Assembly: GCF_014646275.1 (NCBI RefSeq)
Contig: NZ_BMND01000018.1
Coordinates: 62,001-126,000, forward strand
Source of the DNA: Streptomyces kronopolitis
Lineage (GTDB): Bacteria; Actinomycetota; Actinomycetes; Streptomycetales; Streptomycetaceae
DNA length: 64,000 nucleotides
Direction: 5' to 3'
Below, piece after piece: positions 36,353-45,537 of the stretch (position 1 is its first letter; every line of letters starts with the position of its first letter). The translations under genes were made by a program, and so were the position numbers. The notes under the pieces are model-generated. The model searched no databases. It saw only the letters and a list, made by a program, of their open reading frames with translations, and was not told the origin of the DNA.

Positions 36353-36842
36353 CCGAGCACCCTAGACCGCGTCACGTGCCGACCGGATCAACACGGCAAT
36401 CACAACGCGCCGCCTCGATCGCTGCGAGTGCTGGCCCATAAGAAGGGCCCTGGTTGTTCTGTCGGGTGAAGCCGAGGGTGGCCGGCCCTCCGGGCGATGG
36501 GCACGGGCCGGCAGACGCTCACCCGCCGAGAGCGACCGAACCGCCGAACACATCAGATGTGACACAAGTCACGACAGTTCCCACGAAGACCCTTACTGCC
36601 TCGTAGTGCCGTTTGCAGGCAAAGCGCACAGTTGCGACACAACGCCCCTCCGAAGTGAGCAATGGGTACTCTGTGAAGTTTTCCGAAGGGGGGCCTCACG
36701 CACCGTAACTGTAAATTGCATTCGCGAAGTTTGCTTGATTCCCGTTAGCTCGTGCATGAGGATCGGACGTGACGATTCCGGATCCGAGAAGAGGGCCTGT
36801 CATTCCCTGATCGATCGGCAGGGCCTTTGAGCAGGGGACCTG
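36353..36842. other. Intergenic region, relatively AT-rich at its right end
   Basis: No supported gene. The right half (36600-36842) is noticeably less GC-rich than the coding DNA nearby. Confidence 0.4.
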
Positions 36843-37058
36843 ATGAGTGGAGATCGGAATTGCCCATTCTTGAAGCAGATGTATGACATCTTCTCGGCCA
36901 GACTTGACCATATTGCCAAACAGAATGAACGAAATCTGAGGCTAAGGGAGCCCGAGCGATCGCCTGTTGCATGCGGGATGCTTTCCCATCTTGGGAAAAT
37001 TTCCCGGGGCAGTGAAAACGGGAGTGAAGCACTCCGCCGTACAGCTAATGTGGAATGA
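36843..37058 (+). CDS. Possible 71-residue protein of atypical composition
   Basis: AGGGGA stands 5 bases before ATG 36843. The product (FLKQMYDIFSARLDHIAKQN) looks like a short amphipathic helix protein. The DNA is AT-rich for this genome, so codon bias does not support it. It may be horizontally acquired or non-coding. Confidence 0.35.
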   Translation: MSGDRNCPFLKQMYDIFSARLDHIAKQNERNLRLREPERSPVACGMLSHLGKISRGSENGSEALRRTANVE

Positions 37059-37157
37059 CAGCGCGCAGCGGAGTGATGGCACGCTGTGCGCAGGCGGTCT
37101 CGGGGTGAGGCCCGAGACCGCCCGGCAGGCCATCGTCAACCCTTGAAAGGTCTAACT

Positions 37158-37466
37158 GTGACCGTGGAAAGCAACCGGGAACAGCCTGATGTTCCCCCGG
37201 TCGTTCCATTCCCGATTATCCCTGCCCCTGAGGGTCCCAAACCCCGCGGCGCGAATCTGTATGAGCTGCGTATCTGCGCCAGCCTCTTCTTCGTCGTCCT
37301 GTTCACCTTGCTGGGACTCGTCGTGGTCCCGACGGTGTGGCCGGGCTGGGAGGAGCTGCCCGGCCTCTGGCCGCTCGTCTGGCCGCTCGTCCTGCCTCTG
37401 ATCGGCCTCTTGGTCGCGCTGTCCAAGCGCAGCTACCTGCGTTACGTCCGCGTGCGCCAGGTCTGA
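37158..37466 (+). CDS. Two-helix membrane protein
   Basis: 102 residues from GTG 37158, with GAAAGG 7 bases upstream. Two hydrophobic helices (ICASLFFVVLFTLLGLVVV; WPLVWPLVLPLIGLLVAL) and a basic C-terminus. Followed by a strong terminator. Unknown function. Confidence 0.62.
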   Translation: MTVESNREQPDVPPVVPFPIIPAPEGPKPRGANLYELRICASLFFVVLFTLLGLVVVPTVWPGWEELPGLWPLVWPLVLPLIGLLVALSKRSYLRYVRVRQV

Positions 37467-37477
37467 TCTCCACCACT

Positions 37478-37507
37478 GTGGGGGACCGTCGCGCGGCGGT
37501 CCCCCAC
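37478..37507 (+). terminator. Strong hairpin terminator
   Basis: 11-bp perfect stem (GTGGGGGACCG / CGGTCCCCCAC) with an 8-base loop, 11 bases after the membrane-protein stop. Confidence 0.65.
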
Positions 37508-37573
37508 GGGTCGCTACCTGCCGCCGGCGGGCCCGCTCGGGCGTGTGGGCGGGGTAAAGGGAGGGGTGCAGGG

Positions 37574-38572
37574 ATGTCAGACGCCTCACGCGAGGCCGGG
37601 TGCGGGTACTGCGGCAAGACCATCGTCCAGCGTCCTGGTGGCGGACACCCACGCGACTACTGCGACGACGGCCACCGCCGACGCGCTCAGCGTAGACGGG
37701 ACCGCGAGCTCCAGGCTGCAGTCCCCCAGCTCACCCACCGCTTCATCGCGGCGGAAATCAGCCTACGTGCCGACGAGTTGGTGACGGCATGTTTCAGTGA
37801 CGTTCCCCTCGACGGAGTCCTGGAGCTGGCGGCGAGGATCGTGGACGACGCCGAATGTGTAGCTGCGGCCGCGGTGGTCGACGAGCGCTCCGCAGGCCGA
37901 ACCTGGGCGGACATCGGCGCAGCGGCCAGGATGAGTGAGGGGCAGGCCAGGGCGCGCTGGGGCGGTCCACGCTCCGCTCAGCGGCTGACTGCCCGTGACC
38001 CAGCACCGTGGGCCGGTCAGCCGCACAGCCTTCCTCCGGGCGCCTGCGGAGCGGCCACTCGCCCCGACCGGGGTGCGAGGCAGGCTGCGGCTGCTCTCGG
38101 CCGGGCCCTGCGTACGTTGCGGGCGCGTTCGGGTCTCGACCTCGACGACGTCGCGGCCGAGGCTGGGATGCCGCTCTTCGCGGTGCGCTGGGTGCTGGAG
38201 GGGCAGGTGGTGGTCCCGTGGACCGCCACCTACACGCTGGTGCACCTGTTGGGCGGGCAGCCCGGAGACCTTCGTCTGCTGTGGCAGTCCGCGTCGCAGT
38301 CTGTTCCCCGTGTGCCCGACGCGCCGCGCCTCGGCAGCCAGATCGCCGCAGGGTTGCGCGGTGCCCGGCTCGCCGCGGGCTACCCCACGGCAGCAGCCGT
38401 GAGTCCCCCCGGGCTCACCGAGGCGGAAGCTGAGGCTGTTTTCGACGGGCGACTCGTACCGGAGTGGAGGGTGCTGTGCGAGATGCTGCTGTGGCTGGGC
38501 GCCGATCCGCAGCCCTTCAGGGGCCTGTGGGAGGCTCATCGGGCGGCCCGAGGCCAGGGGCGGTCCACATGA
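37574..38572 (+). CDS. Zinc-finger plus XRE helix-turn-helix regulator
   Basis: 332 residues. The N-terminus carries a Cys/His cluster (CGYCGKTIVQ ... DYCDDGHRRR), then a helical region with ADIGAAARMSEGQARARWGG. An XRE-like HTH is at about 185-235 (GRALRTLRARSGLDLDDVAA), with a second related segment near 265-310. GGGAGGGG lies upstream of the ATG. Its stop overlaps the start of a sigma-like gene (ATGA), so the two are probably co-translated. Confidence 0.7.
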   Translation: MSDASREAGCGYCGKTIVQRPGGGHPRDYCDDGHRRRAQRRRDRELQAAVPQLTHRFIAAEISLRADELVTACFSDVPLDGVLELAARIVDDAECVAAAAVVDERSAGRTWADIGAAARMSEGQARARWGGPRSAQRLTARDPAPWAGQPHSLPPGACGAATRPDRGARQAAAALGRALRTLRARSGLDLDDVAAEAGMPLFAVRWVLEGQVVVPWTATYTLVHLLGGQPGDLRLLWQSASQSVPRVPDAPRLGSQIAAGLRGARLAAGYPTAAAVSPPGLTEAEAEAVFDGRLVPEWRVLCEMLLWLGADPQPFRGLWEAHRAARGQGRST

Positions 38573-39093
38573 TCCGTACGAGCTGTCGGCCGCTACGCGT
38601 GACGGGCGAACGCATGCCGGCCGCCTTCTGCCTCGAATACGCTGCCTTCCGCGAACTCCACCTCGACTGGTACCTGCGCTACGCGTATGTACGGACGGGT
38701 GAATGGACGCGAGCGACCCATTGTGTCAAGGCGGTCTTCGACGCTCTCAGCGCAGGCTGGGCAACGGCCCTGCGCAGCGCCTGCCCCGCCGCCCGCGCGT
38801 GGCAGCTGCTGCGCGACCAAGCCGGCGAGCGAACGAGCTGTGCCGAGGGGCACAGCTGGAGCATTCACTGCCTGCTCCACGACGCCCAGGCCGACACGGT
38901 CCTACTGCACCACCGCCTTGGCCTCTCAATCACGCAGACTGCCGGCCTGATGGGGCTCGAAGACCATGCGGTGCGTGCCCTGCTGCGCAGCGCCGAGCGC
39001 GCAATTGAGGGGTTCCCCCCCTGCGTCGCCTCACGCCTGCGTACCGCGAGAAGTTCGACGGCGCACGACACCGCTCTGTGTGCCTGGGAGTGA
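38569..39093 (+). CDS. Sigma-factor-like protein (ECF/region 4-like)
   Basis: 174 residues. The arrangement (CLEYAAFRELHLDWYLRYAY at the start, and the region-4-like HTH LHHRLGLSITQTAGLMGLED HAVRALL near the C-terminus) resembles short ECF-type or sigma-70-like proteins of Streptomyces. Region 2 is poorly preserved, so it may act as a regulator and not a true sigma factor. Confidence 0.6.
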   Translation: MIRTSCRPLRVTGERMPAAFCLEYAAFRELHLDWYLRYAYVRTGEWTRATHCVKAVFDALSAGWATALRSACPAARAWQLLRDQAGERTSCAEGHSWSIHCLLHDAQADTVLLHHRLGLSITQTAGLMGLEDHAVRALLRSAERAIEGFPPCVASRLRTARSSTAHDTALCAWE

Positions 39094-39230
39094 TTCGTAC
39101 TACTCGAAGTCGGTAACAGGGCTCTGCTGACGCCCATTTAGCCGACTGGCGGGCCTGCTGCACGGCTCCTACGATGGATCTCCTCAACCGAGGACATCGC
39201 CCTGGACCAAGGGCTGCGAGGAGTTGACGC

Positions 39231-40061
39231 ATGGCCTACGGGGAGAAACCCCAACCTCGCCCCCCCATCGACACAACCACCCCTAGTGTCGCCCGCATGT
39301 ACGAATATCTCTTAGGAGGCAGTCAGCACTACGAGGCCGATCGGAAAGCCTGTGCCGATCTGCTCAGCATCGCGCCCAGCACACAGCAACTGGCCCGAAC
39401 CAACCGAGAGTTCCTCCGCAGGGTGGTCCGCATCCTTGCCCGGGACATGGGCATCAGGCAGTTCCTCGACCACGGTTCGGGACTGCCCACCCTGGACAAC
39501 GTCCACGAAGTCGCCCAGCGCATCTCGCCCGATGCCAAGGTCGCCTACGTCGACAACGACCCCATGGTCCTCGCCCACGGCCGTACGCAACTGCACGAGA
39601 ACGACAACGTCATGGTCATCGACCAGGACATGCGCGAGACACAGAAGATCCGCGCCGCCACCGACGCCTTCCTCGACTGGAATCAGCCGATCGCGGCTCT
39701 CTTCGTATCCGTCCTGCACTGCCTTCCCGACACCGATGACGAGCGAGACCCCGCAGCTCTGATAAAGCGTGTAGCGGCCGAACTCCCTGTCGGCAGCTAC
39801 ATGGTCATCTGCCAGCTCGTCAGCGAGGACACGACGGTACGGCACAGCGTCACGCGTCTCATGGCCAAGGCGACCCACGACCGGTGGGGCCGGGTGCGCG
39901 AAAGGCACGAGGTCCGAAAGTACTTCGACGGCATGACCATCATCGACCCGCCCGGTCTCGTCGACGTCATCGACTGGCAGCCCGACAATCCTCCGCCGCC
40001 CATCCATCTGCGCCCGACCGACTGGATCGAGTGGGGCGGCGTCGCCAAGATCGAGGCTTGA
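39231..40061 (+). CDS. SAM-dependent methyltransferase, DUF574 family (second copy)
   Basis: 276 residues, complete. PPIDTTTPSVARMYEYLLGG, FLDHGSGLPT (SAM-binding), VAYVDNDPMVLAHGR and IEWGGVAKIEA mark the family. It is about half identical by eye to the copy at 6.5 kb and shows what that copy's N-terminus should look like. It converges on the XRE gene, as the first copy does. Confidence 0.9.
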   Translation: MAYGEKPQPRPPIDTTTPSVARMYEYLLGGSQHYEADRKACADLLSIAPSTQQLARTNREFLRRVVRILARDMGIRQFLDHGSGLPTLDNVHEVAQRISPDAKVAYVDNDPMVLAHGRTQLHENDNVMVIDQDMRETQKIRAATDAFLDWNQPIAALFVSVLHCLPDTDDERDPAALIKRVAAELPVGSYMVICQLVSEDTTVRHSVTRLMAKATHDRWGRVRERHEVRKYFDGMTIIDPPGLVDVIDWQPDNPPPPIHLRPTDWIEWGGVAKIEA

Positions 40062-40118
40062 CCTGGCCGTCCCCGGCTAACGCCGGAGCAGTGGCACCTG
40101 ATCACGTGATGACCGGCG

Positions 40119-41039
40119 TCACTGCTCCAGGGCGGCCTGATCAGCCCAGTGCTTCGCAGCCTGTCGTATGGCGTCAAGGCTGTCGTCTTTGGACATGGCG
40201 TTGTCACGGGCGTCGGACAGCACCTTGCGGTAGTTGTCCAGCGAACGCTGCCTCGTCGCGTACGTCGCGCCCTCGATGTTCTCCAGGTAGGCGAGGTCAC
40301 CCGGTACACAGTCCGGGAAACGCAGATAGGTGATAGCCATCGGCGGGGACACCCGGTCCTTGCTGATGATCCGCACGTTCACCTTCGGCCTCCCGGCCGC
40401 AGCGAGCAGATGCTGCATCTGCTCGCACATGACCTCCGCGCTGCCCCGCCTCCGTTCCAGAACAGTTTCATCCAGTACGACAGTGATCCGCGGCAGGTCC
40501 TGATCGAGGATGAGCTGCCGGCCCATTCGCAGCGCTACGATCCGAGCGATCTCCGCGGCCGGGAGAGGGGTGGCCTCCATCATGCTGATCAACGCCTCGG
40601 CATAGCGCTCGGTCTGAAACAGGCCGGGGACCACCTGATTTTCGAAGATCGTGATTTCCTCAGCACGCCCCTCCATGCGGATCAAGCGCTTGAGGAAGGC
40701 GGGCGTCACATCGGCGAACCGCTCGTACCACTCAGCGTTCGCCGCCTGGGCCAGCAGCTGGTCGAGGAAGGCCACTTCCTTCCGCGACAGATCGTAAAAC
40801 ACGGCAAGGTCGTACACATCCCGCGGTTTGGCTGGACTCTCCCCGCGCTCCAGCCGGCTCATCTTGGATGTCGATCCCCTGATAGCCCGCGCAGCAGACG
40901 CAAGCGTGTAACCCCGGCGCTCCCGATGCAGGCGAAGCTCTTCGCCCAGGAGTTGCCCAGCAGGGCGCTCGCTATCCGCTGATGGCAGAGCAACGACCAA
41001 TGAATCAGGACCCGACTGCCAATGACGGGCGACGGACAT
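40119..41039 (-). CDS. XRE helix-turn-helix regulator with DUF5753 (second copy)
   Basis: 306 residues from ATG 41039, with CGGAG 5 bases upstream. HTH at about 30-85 (LRLHRERRGYTLASAARAIR, SKMSRLERGESPAKP). DUF5753 follows (AEWYERFADVTPAFLKRLIR, VPGLFQTERYAEALI, LDETVLERRRGS). Paired with the DUF397 gene 103 bp upstream. Confidence 0.9.
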   Translation of the reverse strand: MSVARHWQSGPDSLVVALPSADSERPAGQLLGEELRLHRERRGYTLASAARAIRGSTSKMSRLERGESPAKPRDVYDLAVFYDLSRKEVAFLDQLLAQAANAEWYERFADVTPAFLKRLIRMEGRAEEITIFENQVVPGLFQTERYAEALISMMEATPLPAAEIARIVALRMGRQLILDQDLPRITVVLDETVLERRRGSAEVMCEQMQHLLAAAGRPKVNVRIISKDRVSPPMAITYLRFPDCVPGDLAYLENIEGATYATRQRSLDNYRKVLSDARDNAMSKDDSLDAIRQAAKHWADQAALEQ

Positions 41040-41142
41040 GCGAACTCCGAAAGGCGCTGGGAGACATAAGTCGAAACCCAGAATGCCCGGGCACATGCCC
41101 GCCGCACAATCTATGGCCAACGCACCACGCTCCGCTCACGCT

Positions 41143-41373
41143 TTACGCAACGAGGTGGTCGAACTCCTCCCCCTTCGCGCCGTCGAGAAATGCGGCCAAC
41201 TCCGCCTTACTGAAGACGAGGGCAGGCCCCCCGGGGAACTTCGAGTTCCGTACGGCCACACCCCCCTCCGGGAGAGACGTCACTTCTACACAGTTCCCGT
41301 TATTGATGCTGGCGCGCGCCTTCTGCCACTCCACTCCAGAAATCTCGTTCGCCCGCACACCGTTCACGATCAT
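41143..41373 (-). CDS. DUF397 small protein (second copy)
   Basis: 76 residues: VEWQKARASINNGNCVEV, VAVRNSKFPGGPALVFSKAE and FLDGAKGEEFD are the DUF397 signature. Same order and orientation relative to the XRE and methyltransferase genes as in the first cassette. Confidence 0.9.
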   Translation of the reverse strand: MIVNGVRANEISGVEWQKARASINNGNCVEVTSLPEGGVAVRNSKFPGGPALVFSKAELAAFLDGAKGEEFDHLVA

Positions 41374-42040
41374 GGTCGCTCCCTACTTCCGCCCGTCGCC
41401 CATTCCGTCGCATCGGGCTAGCAGTTCCCATATGGGATTGCATGGATGCTGTCGTGCAAAATGCTAGTCACCGGAACCTGGCAGGGCACTTCCCCGAAAG
41501 AGTGCAGTTCAGGGGCGCTTTTCCTATGAACGTTCTAATCCGAATGGCGCGGGATCGGTCCATCCGGCTCGTCGGCCACTACGGGCCGAGCCACGCCGCA
41601 CTGTCCGACCCCACGCCCCGTCGCACCCTCGGCCTCATCCCCTCGACCAGATCGAAGCCCCGGCGGAGACTTGCTTCGTCTGCCCGGCGCCTCCTTGTAA
41701 TGCGGGGCCGCTGAGTGTCGCGGGAAGGCGTCGGCAGGCGTGTGACAGCGATCGTCTGCAAGGCCAGCAGCGGCCCCCGGACTGACGTCCGGCTTGCCGC
41801 ACGGGGCTCCGGCCCGGCAACCCGACGGGCGCGCGACGCTCGCGCGATAGCGTGGCCGTGGCTGAATTCCCCCGGCCGTGGATCCCGCACAAGGTCGGTC
41901 TCGGCCGAGGGGTTCGAGGTCTGCGGATGCTGTCCGGAACACCCGGACAGCAATGTGAGCCATGTCATGCACATGCTCTGTGTGGGTCGGGGTAGACGGC
42001 AGTGAGACGTCCGCCCCTTTCGGCCGTCTGGGAGGGCACC
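41374..42040. other. Intergenic region upstream of the sigma factor gene
   Basis: No supported gene. A GGGTAG at 41990-41995 resembles the -10 of stress-sigma promoters, but no convincing -35 lies at the right distance. Confidence 0.4.
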
Positions 42041-42901
42041 ATGATCACCGCCGTGAACGACACCGCCATCCTCGAACGCACCGCCGAGGTGAGCACAGAG
42101 CTGCCGGCAGTCGAGTGTCCGAGCGCGGTGGCCCCCCAGGACGCGCGGGAACTGTCGAAGCGGTTCTTCGACCGTCTCCAGGACCTGGACGAGGGCACGC
42201 ACGAGTACCAGTACGCGCGCAACACCCTCATCGAGATGAACATGTCGATGGTGCGCTACGTCGCCCGCCGCTACCGCAACCGCGGCGACGACATGGAAGA
42301 CATCATCCAGGTCGGCACGATCGGGCTGATCAAAGCCATTGACCGCTTCGACCTCACCCGCGAGGTGGAGTTCTCCACTTTCGCCGTCCCCTACATCCTG
42401 GGCGAGATCAAGCGGTTCTTCCGCGATACCGGCTGGGCCGTCCACGTCCCCCGCCGCCTCCAGGAGCTACGCAGCGACCTGGCCAAGGCCAAGGAACAGC
42501 TGCACATCAAGCTCGACCGCGACCCCACCGTCCGTGAACTCGCCACCCACCTCGACCTGTCCGAGGAAGAGATCATCGAGGGGCTCGTCGCGGCCAACGG
42601 CTACAACGCCGGCTCGCTCGACACGCCCACCGACTCCGACTCCCCGACACAAAGCCGCACGCTGGCCGACGTCATGGGCGAGGACGACCCGGCGATGGAG
42701 ACCGTCGAGAACCTGAACACCCTTGCCCCGCTGCTGCACCAGCTCGACGACCGCGAGCGGCAGCTGGTCGAGCTGCGCTTCGGGCAGGAGATGACCCAGT
42801 CCCAGATCGGCGCCGAACTCGGCGTCTCCCAGATGCACGTCTCCCGCCTGCTCACCCGCACCCTGGCCAAGCTCCGCAAGGGCATGCTCACCGACCACTG
42901 A
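42041..42901 (+). CDS. RNA polymerase sigma factor, SigB/SigF/SigG type
   Basis: 286 residues; GGGAGG lies 6 bases before ATG 42041. Region 2 (MSMVRYVARRYRNRGDDMED IIQVG), the SigB/F-type AIDRFDLTREVEFSTFAVPY ILGEIKRFFRDTGWAVHVPRR, region 3 and the region-4 HTH (MTQSQIGAELGVSQMHVSRL) are all present and complete. Streptomyces has many such stress/sporulation sigma factors, normally controlled by anti-sigma factors; none is adjacent. Confidence 0.93.
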   Translation: MITAVNDTAILERTAEVSTELPAVECPSAVAPQDARELSKRFFDRLQDLDEGTHEYQYARNTLIEMNMSMVRYVARRYRNRGDDMEDIIQVGTIGLIKAIDRFDLTREVEFSTFAVPYILGEIKRFFRDTGWAVHVPRRLQELRSDLAKAKEQLHIKLDRDPTVRELATHLDLSEEEIIEGLVAANGYNAGSLDTPTDSDSPTQSRTLADVMGEDDPAMETVENLNTLAPLLHQLDDRERQLVELRFGQEMTQSQIGAELGVSQMHVSRLLTRTLAKLRKGMLTDH

Positions 42902-43011
42902 AAGGCCCGGCCCACCCCTGTCCTCTTGGCCCCCAAGGCCGGCCCACAGGGCCGCCACGCCGTCGGACGGCACGCATCCAGCAGGGACCACCACGCCCAC
43001 CGGGAAATCGA

Positions 43012-43049
43012 TGAGCAAAAGTTAAGTCGAGGTGCTATCTTGTTGCTCA
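43012..43049. promoter_or_regulatory. Inverted repeat around a -10-like box
   Basis: TGAGCAA (43012-43018) and TTGCTCA (43043-43049) are perfect inverted 7-mers flanking TATCTT (43036-43041), 32 bases before the start of the next gene. Likely an operator, possibly for the HTH protein of the same operon. Confidence 0.4.
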
Positions 43050-43080
43050 CTCGGTAAGTGGCTAGCTCCCTGGGGGGATC

Positions 43081-43905
43081 ATGGCTGGTGAATTCACGCC
43101 GTCGCAGTGGGCCGATGGCCAGTTCGGTGAGGACGCTGCGGAGGTGGTGCGGCATGTGGTCAAGGGGCTGGCACGTGGTCAACAAAGCGCTTACGAGGTG
43201 CAGGTAGCAGCCCGGAAAGCGGGGGCCGCGGACAAGCGCGCTTACGGCAGCATGTGGGCCACGCGCTACCGACAGGTCATCAAGCAGTTCGAGCTGTCCA
43301 AACTCCCCGGCTATGAGGCCCGCAAGCCCAAAGGAGCGTCGTACAGCCTGGCGGTTGTCAACGGGCGAGTGCTGATCCCCTTTCGACACGCCGACTCGCT
43401 GAAGGAACCGATCTCCCGCGCGAAGCTGAGCACGAAGATTCCTCACCAGGTCTCCCGCGACAACGGCGTGGGCCGTGCGCAGCCCCCGTTGACGTTGTTC
43501 GACCAGGATTCCGCAGCCACCGAGCGAGTGGCGGACCCCTCGGTGGCCGAGGCTGCCGCGGCGGCCTTGGCGGAGCAATTGACGGTGATCTACATCGCGT
43601 ACGCTGCCAACGCCGACAGCGATAAGGTCCTTGCCGCCTGGTGGGGTACGCCGACGTCGCTGGAGGACGACGGCACCATGGTGTGGGATCCGGAGCAGCT
43701 CGACATGAGCATCGCCACCGCAGAGGAGAACTCCAGTCACTCCCGCGATGACCTGCGCGATGCAGGTACTGCCGTGGCTCGCGCGCAGGGCTTCAGTGGA
43801 GGTGACCTGCCTGGCCTGGGCGTCACGCACCGCTCCGAGGTCGCCGAGAGTCCGTCGGCTGAACAGGAACCGACCATTTCCAACGTAGAAAACGGCGATG
43901 AGTAA
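43081..43905 (+). CDS. Unknown protein paired with an HTH-ImmA/IrrE protein
   Basis: 274 residues; GGGGGGA lies 5 bases before the ATG. The N-terminal ~110 residues read as a compact domain (SMWATRYRQVIKQFELSKLP, GASYSLAVVNGRVLIPFRHA). A more acidic C-terminal half follows (LTVIYIAYAANADSDKVLAA WWG). No recognised family. It overlaps the downstream HTH-peptidase gene by 8 bases, so the two are surely one operon; the pattern is that of toxin-antitoxin-like or repressor/antirepressor pairs. Confidence 0.7.
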   Translation: MAGEFTPSQWADGQFGEDAAEVVRHVVKGLARGQQSAYEVQVAARKAGAADKRAYGSMWATRYRQVIKQFELSKLPGYEARKPKGASYSLAVVNGRVLIPFRHADSLKEPISRAKLSTKIPHQVSRDNGVGRAQPPLTLFDQDSAATERVADPSVAEAAAAALAEQLTVIYIAYAANADSDKVLAAWWGTPTSLEDDGTMVWDPEQLDMSIATAEENSSHSRDDLRDAGTAVARAQGFSGGDLPGLGVTHRSEVAESPSAEQEPTISNVENGDE

Positions 43906-45109
43906 GAACACCCAACCACCGCTGTTCACTGCCGCGGGCCGCCGCGGCGCTGTCAAGGGCCGCATCGAACGGGGACAGCCATCCCCGGCTGCCGTGCACG
44001 AGGTCTTTGACCCCGCACGGTTGGCCCAGGCGCGGAGCCTCATCGGGATGACGAAGAGGCAGCTGGCCGACGAGCTGGGGGTGACTCCGGCCGCAGTGAG
44101 CCAGTACGAGATGGGCACCAACCGTCCGCGCCCCGATCTGCTGCCGCCCCTGGCCGAAATTTTGGATGTACCGCTTGCCTACTTCCTGGCGGGGCGCCCG
44201 CATGCGCGGCTGGACCCCTCAGCTGCGCACTTCCGCAGCCTGCGCAGCACCCGGGCCTACCAGCGGGCAAAGGCCGTTGCGTTCACCGAACAGGTCTGGG
44301 AGCTGACCTACGCACTGGAAAAGCGTGTCCAGTTCCCCGTGGTCGATCTCCCCGGCTTCGCCGGCGGCGAGGTGCACCCCGGCACCGACCTGCCCAGCGA
44401 TCCCGCCTCCGCGGCCCGTGCCCTGCGAGTCGCGTGGGGGCTGGGAACCGGGCCCATCGCTCACCTAGTCCGGCGCCTGGAAGCACATGGGATTGTGGTG
44501 GTCACCCCACAGCGCGACAAAGACCTTCGCTCCGTCGACGCCTTCTCCACCTCACACCTCCCGCGCCCGTTGATCGTGTTGACGCCAAATCGGACCGACG
44601 ACGTCTACCGGCACCGCTTCAGCGCGGCCCACGAGCTGGGCCACCTGATCTTGCATAGCGACACCAATCCCGGGGACATCACGCAGGAACGCGAGGCTGA
44701 CACCTTCGCAGCCGAGTTCCTCACCCCCCGCGAATCGATCCTGCCTGAGCTGCCCTCGCGGGCGGACCTACATAAGCTCTCGCAGCTCCGCGACGGCTGG
44801 GGGGTTTCGGTGCACTCCCTGCTGTACCGCTGCCGAGAACTCGGGCTCTTGTCGGACTCCTCGGCCAGCCGCGCCTACCAACGGCTGAACGGCTTGAAGG
44901 GGCAACCTGGCTTCGCTCCGGATCCCCTGGCCGGCTATCCCGGCGAACAGCCCGCGCTGCTGTCCCACGCCTTCACCCTCGCCAGCGACCACGGGCTGAC
45001 AATGACCGAACTAGCTCACGAGTTGGCCTGGAGTGCAGTCCAGGTGCGGCGCATGCTTGGTGTCGAGGAGGACCGGCCAGCCCTCCGATTGGTCAGTAGT
45101 TCGTCGTGA
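43898..45109 (+). CDS. HTH plus ImmA/IrrE metallopeptidase
   Basis: 403 residues. XRE HTH at about 43-100 (LIGMTKRQLADELGVTPAAV, QYEMGTNRP). ImmA/IrrE (COG2856) domain at about 190-290 with the zinc motif HELGH and a downstream EADTFAAEFLTP supplying the third ligand. A helical C-terminal extension follows. In ImmR/ImmA and similar systems the peptidase cleaves a repressor to switch a mobile element on; here the substrate may be the upstream partner. The HTH-peptidase fusion and its partner recur in actinobacteria. Confidence 0.85.
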   Translation: MSKNTQPPLFTAAGRRGAVKGRIERGQPSPAAVHEVFDPARLAQARSLIGMTKRQLADELGVTPAAVSQYEMGTNRPRPDLLPPLAEILDVPLAYFLAGRPHARLDPSAAHFRSLRSTRAYQRAKAVAFTEQVWELTYALEKRVQFPVVDLPGFAGGEVHPGTDLPSDPASAARALRVAWGLGTGPIAHLVRRLEAHGIVVVTPQRDKDLRSVDAFSTSHLPRPLIVLTPNRTDDVYRHRFSAAHELGHLILHSDTNPGDITQEREADTFAAEFLTPRESILPELPSRADLHKLSQLRDGWGVSVHSLLYRCRELGLLSDSSASRAYQRLNGLKGQPGFAPDPLAGYPGEQPALLSHAFTLASDHGLTMTELAHELAWSAVQVRRMLGVEEDRPALRLVSSSS

Positions 45110-45327
45110 TGGCTTGGTACTGGGGCCCGATGGCCTAGGGCGCTGCAATCGGTGCGGCTGGCCCACGCGAAACCACAACACGGTCAATCCGTATGCCAAC
45201 AGTCGACGGATCGCGCTCCGGCAGCAGCGCCGGATGAGTCGGACAGCTACGCGGCGGACGCCTTGGCCGCCGGCCTCAACGGTCGGACGTCCCATTGGAC
45301 CGTACGACTGAACGCAGAGGGAAGACC

Positions 45328-45438
45328 ATGATCAATCTGCTGCTGCTCGGCATCGTGATGCTCGCCGTCGGCGGGTGTGCATGCGTGCTGTGGGCGGAGC
45401 GCGGCGGACCCCGCTGGGCCCCCGCGTGGCGACCGTGA
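45328..45438 (+). CDS. 36-residue putative membrane peptide
   Basis: GAGGGA lies 6 bases before ATG 45328. The peptide MINLLLLGIVMLAVGGCACV continues to a Trp/Pro-rich end; one membrane helix. Its stop overlaps the next small frame's GTG. Good third-position GC bias. Real only if expression is shown. Confidence 0.38.
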   Translation: MINLLLLGIVMLAVGGCACVLWAERGGPRWAPAWRP

Positions 45439-45536
45439 CGCTCGCCGTGAGCGAGCTGGTGCATCGCTCCGAGAAGCGCCGACGCCGACGCCAGCGCCTG
45501 AGCATGACGCCGACCAACAACAGCGGTCGTGACTAG
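45435..45536 (+). CDS. 33-residue basic peptide coupled to the previous one
   Basis: GTG 45435 overlaps the stop of the membrane peptide (GTGA). The product is strongly basic in the middle (HRSEKRRRRRQRL). A hydrophobic peptide followed by a coupled basic one is an unusual pair. Confidence 0.3.
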   Translation: MTLAVSELVHRSEKRRRRRQRLSMTPTNNSGRD

Positions 45537-45537
45537 G

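Noticed and set aside
41964..41995. A stress-sigma (GTTT...GGGTA) promoter before the SigF-like gene
   Set aside because: GGGTAG is present, but the only GT-start upstream is 22 bases away and not GTTT.
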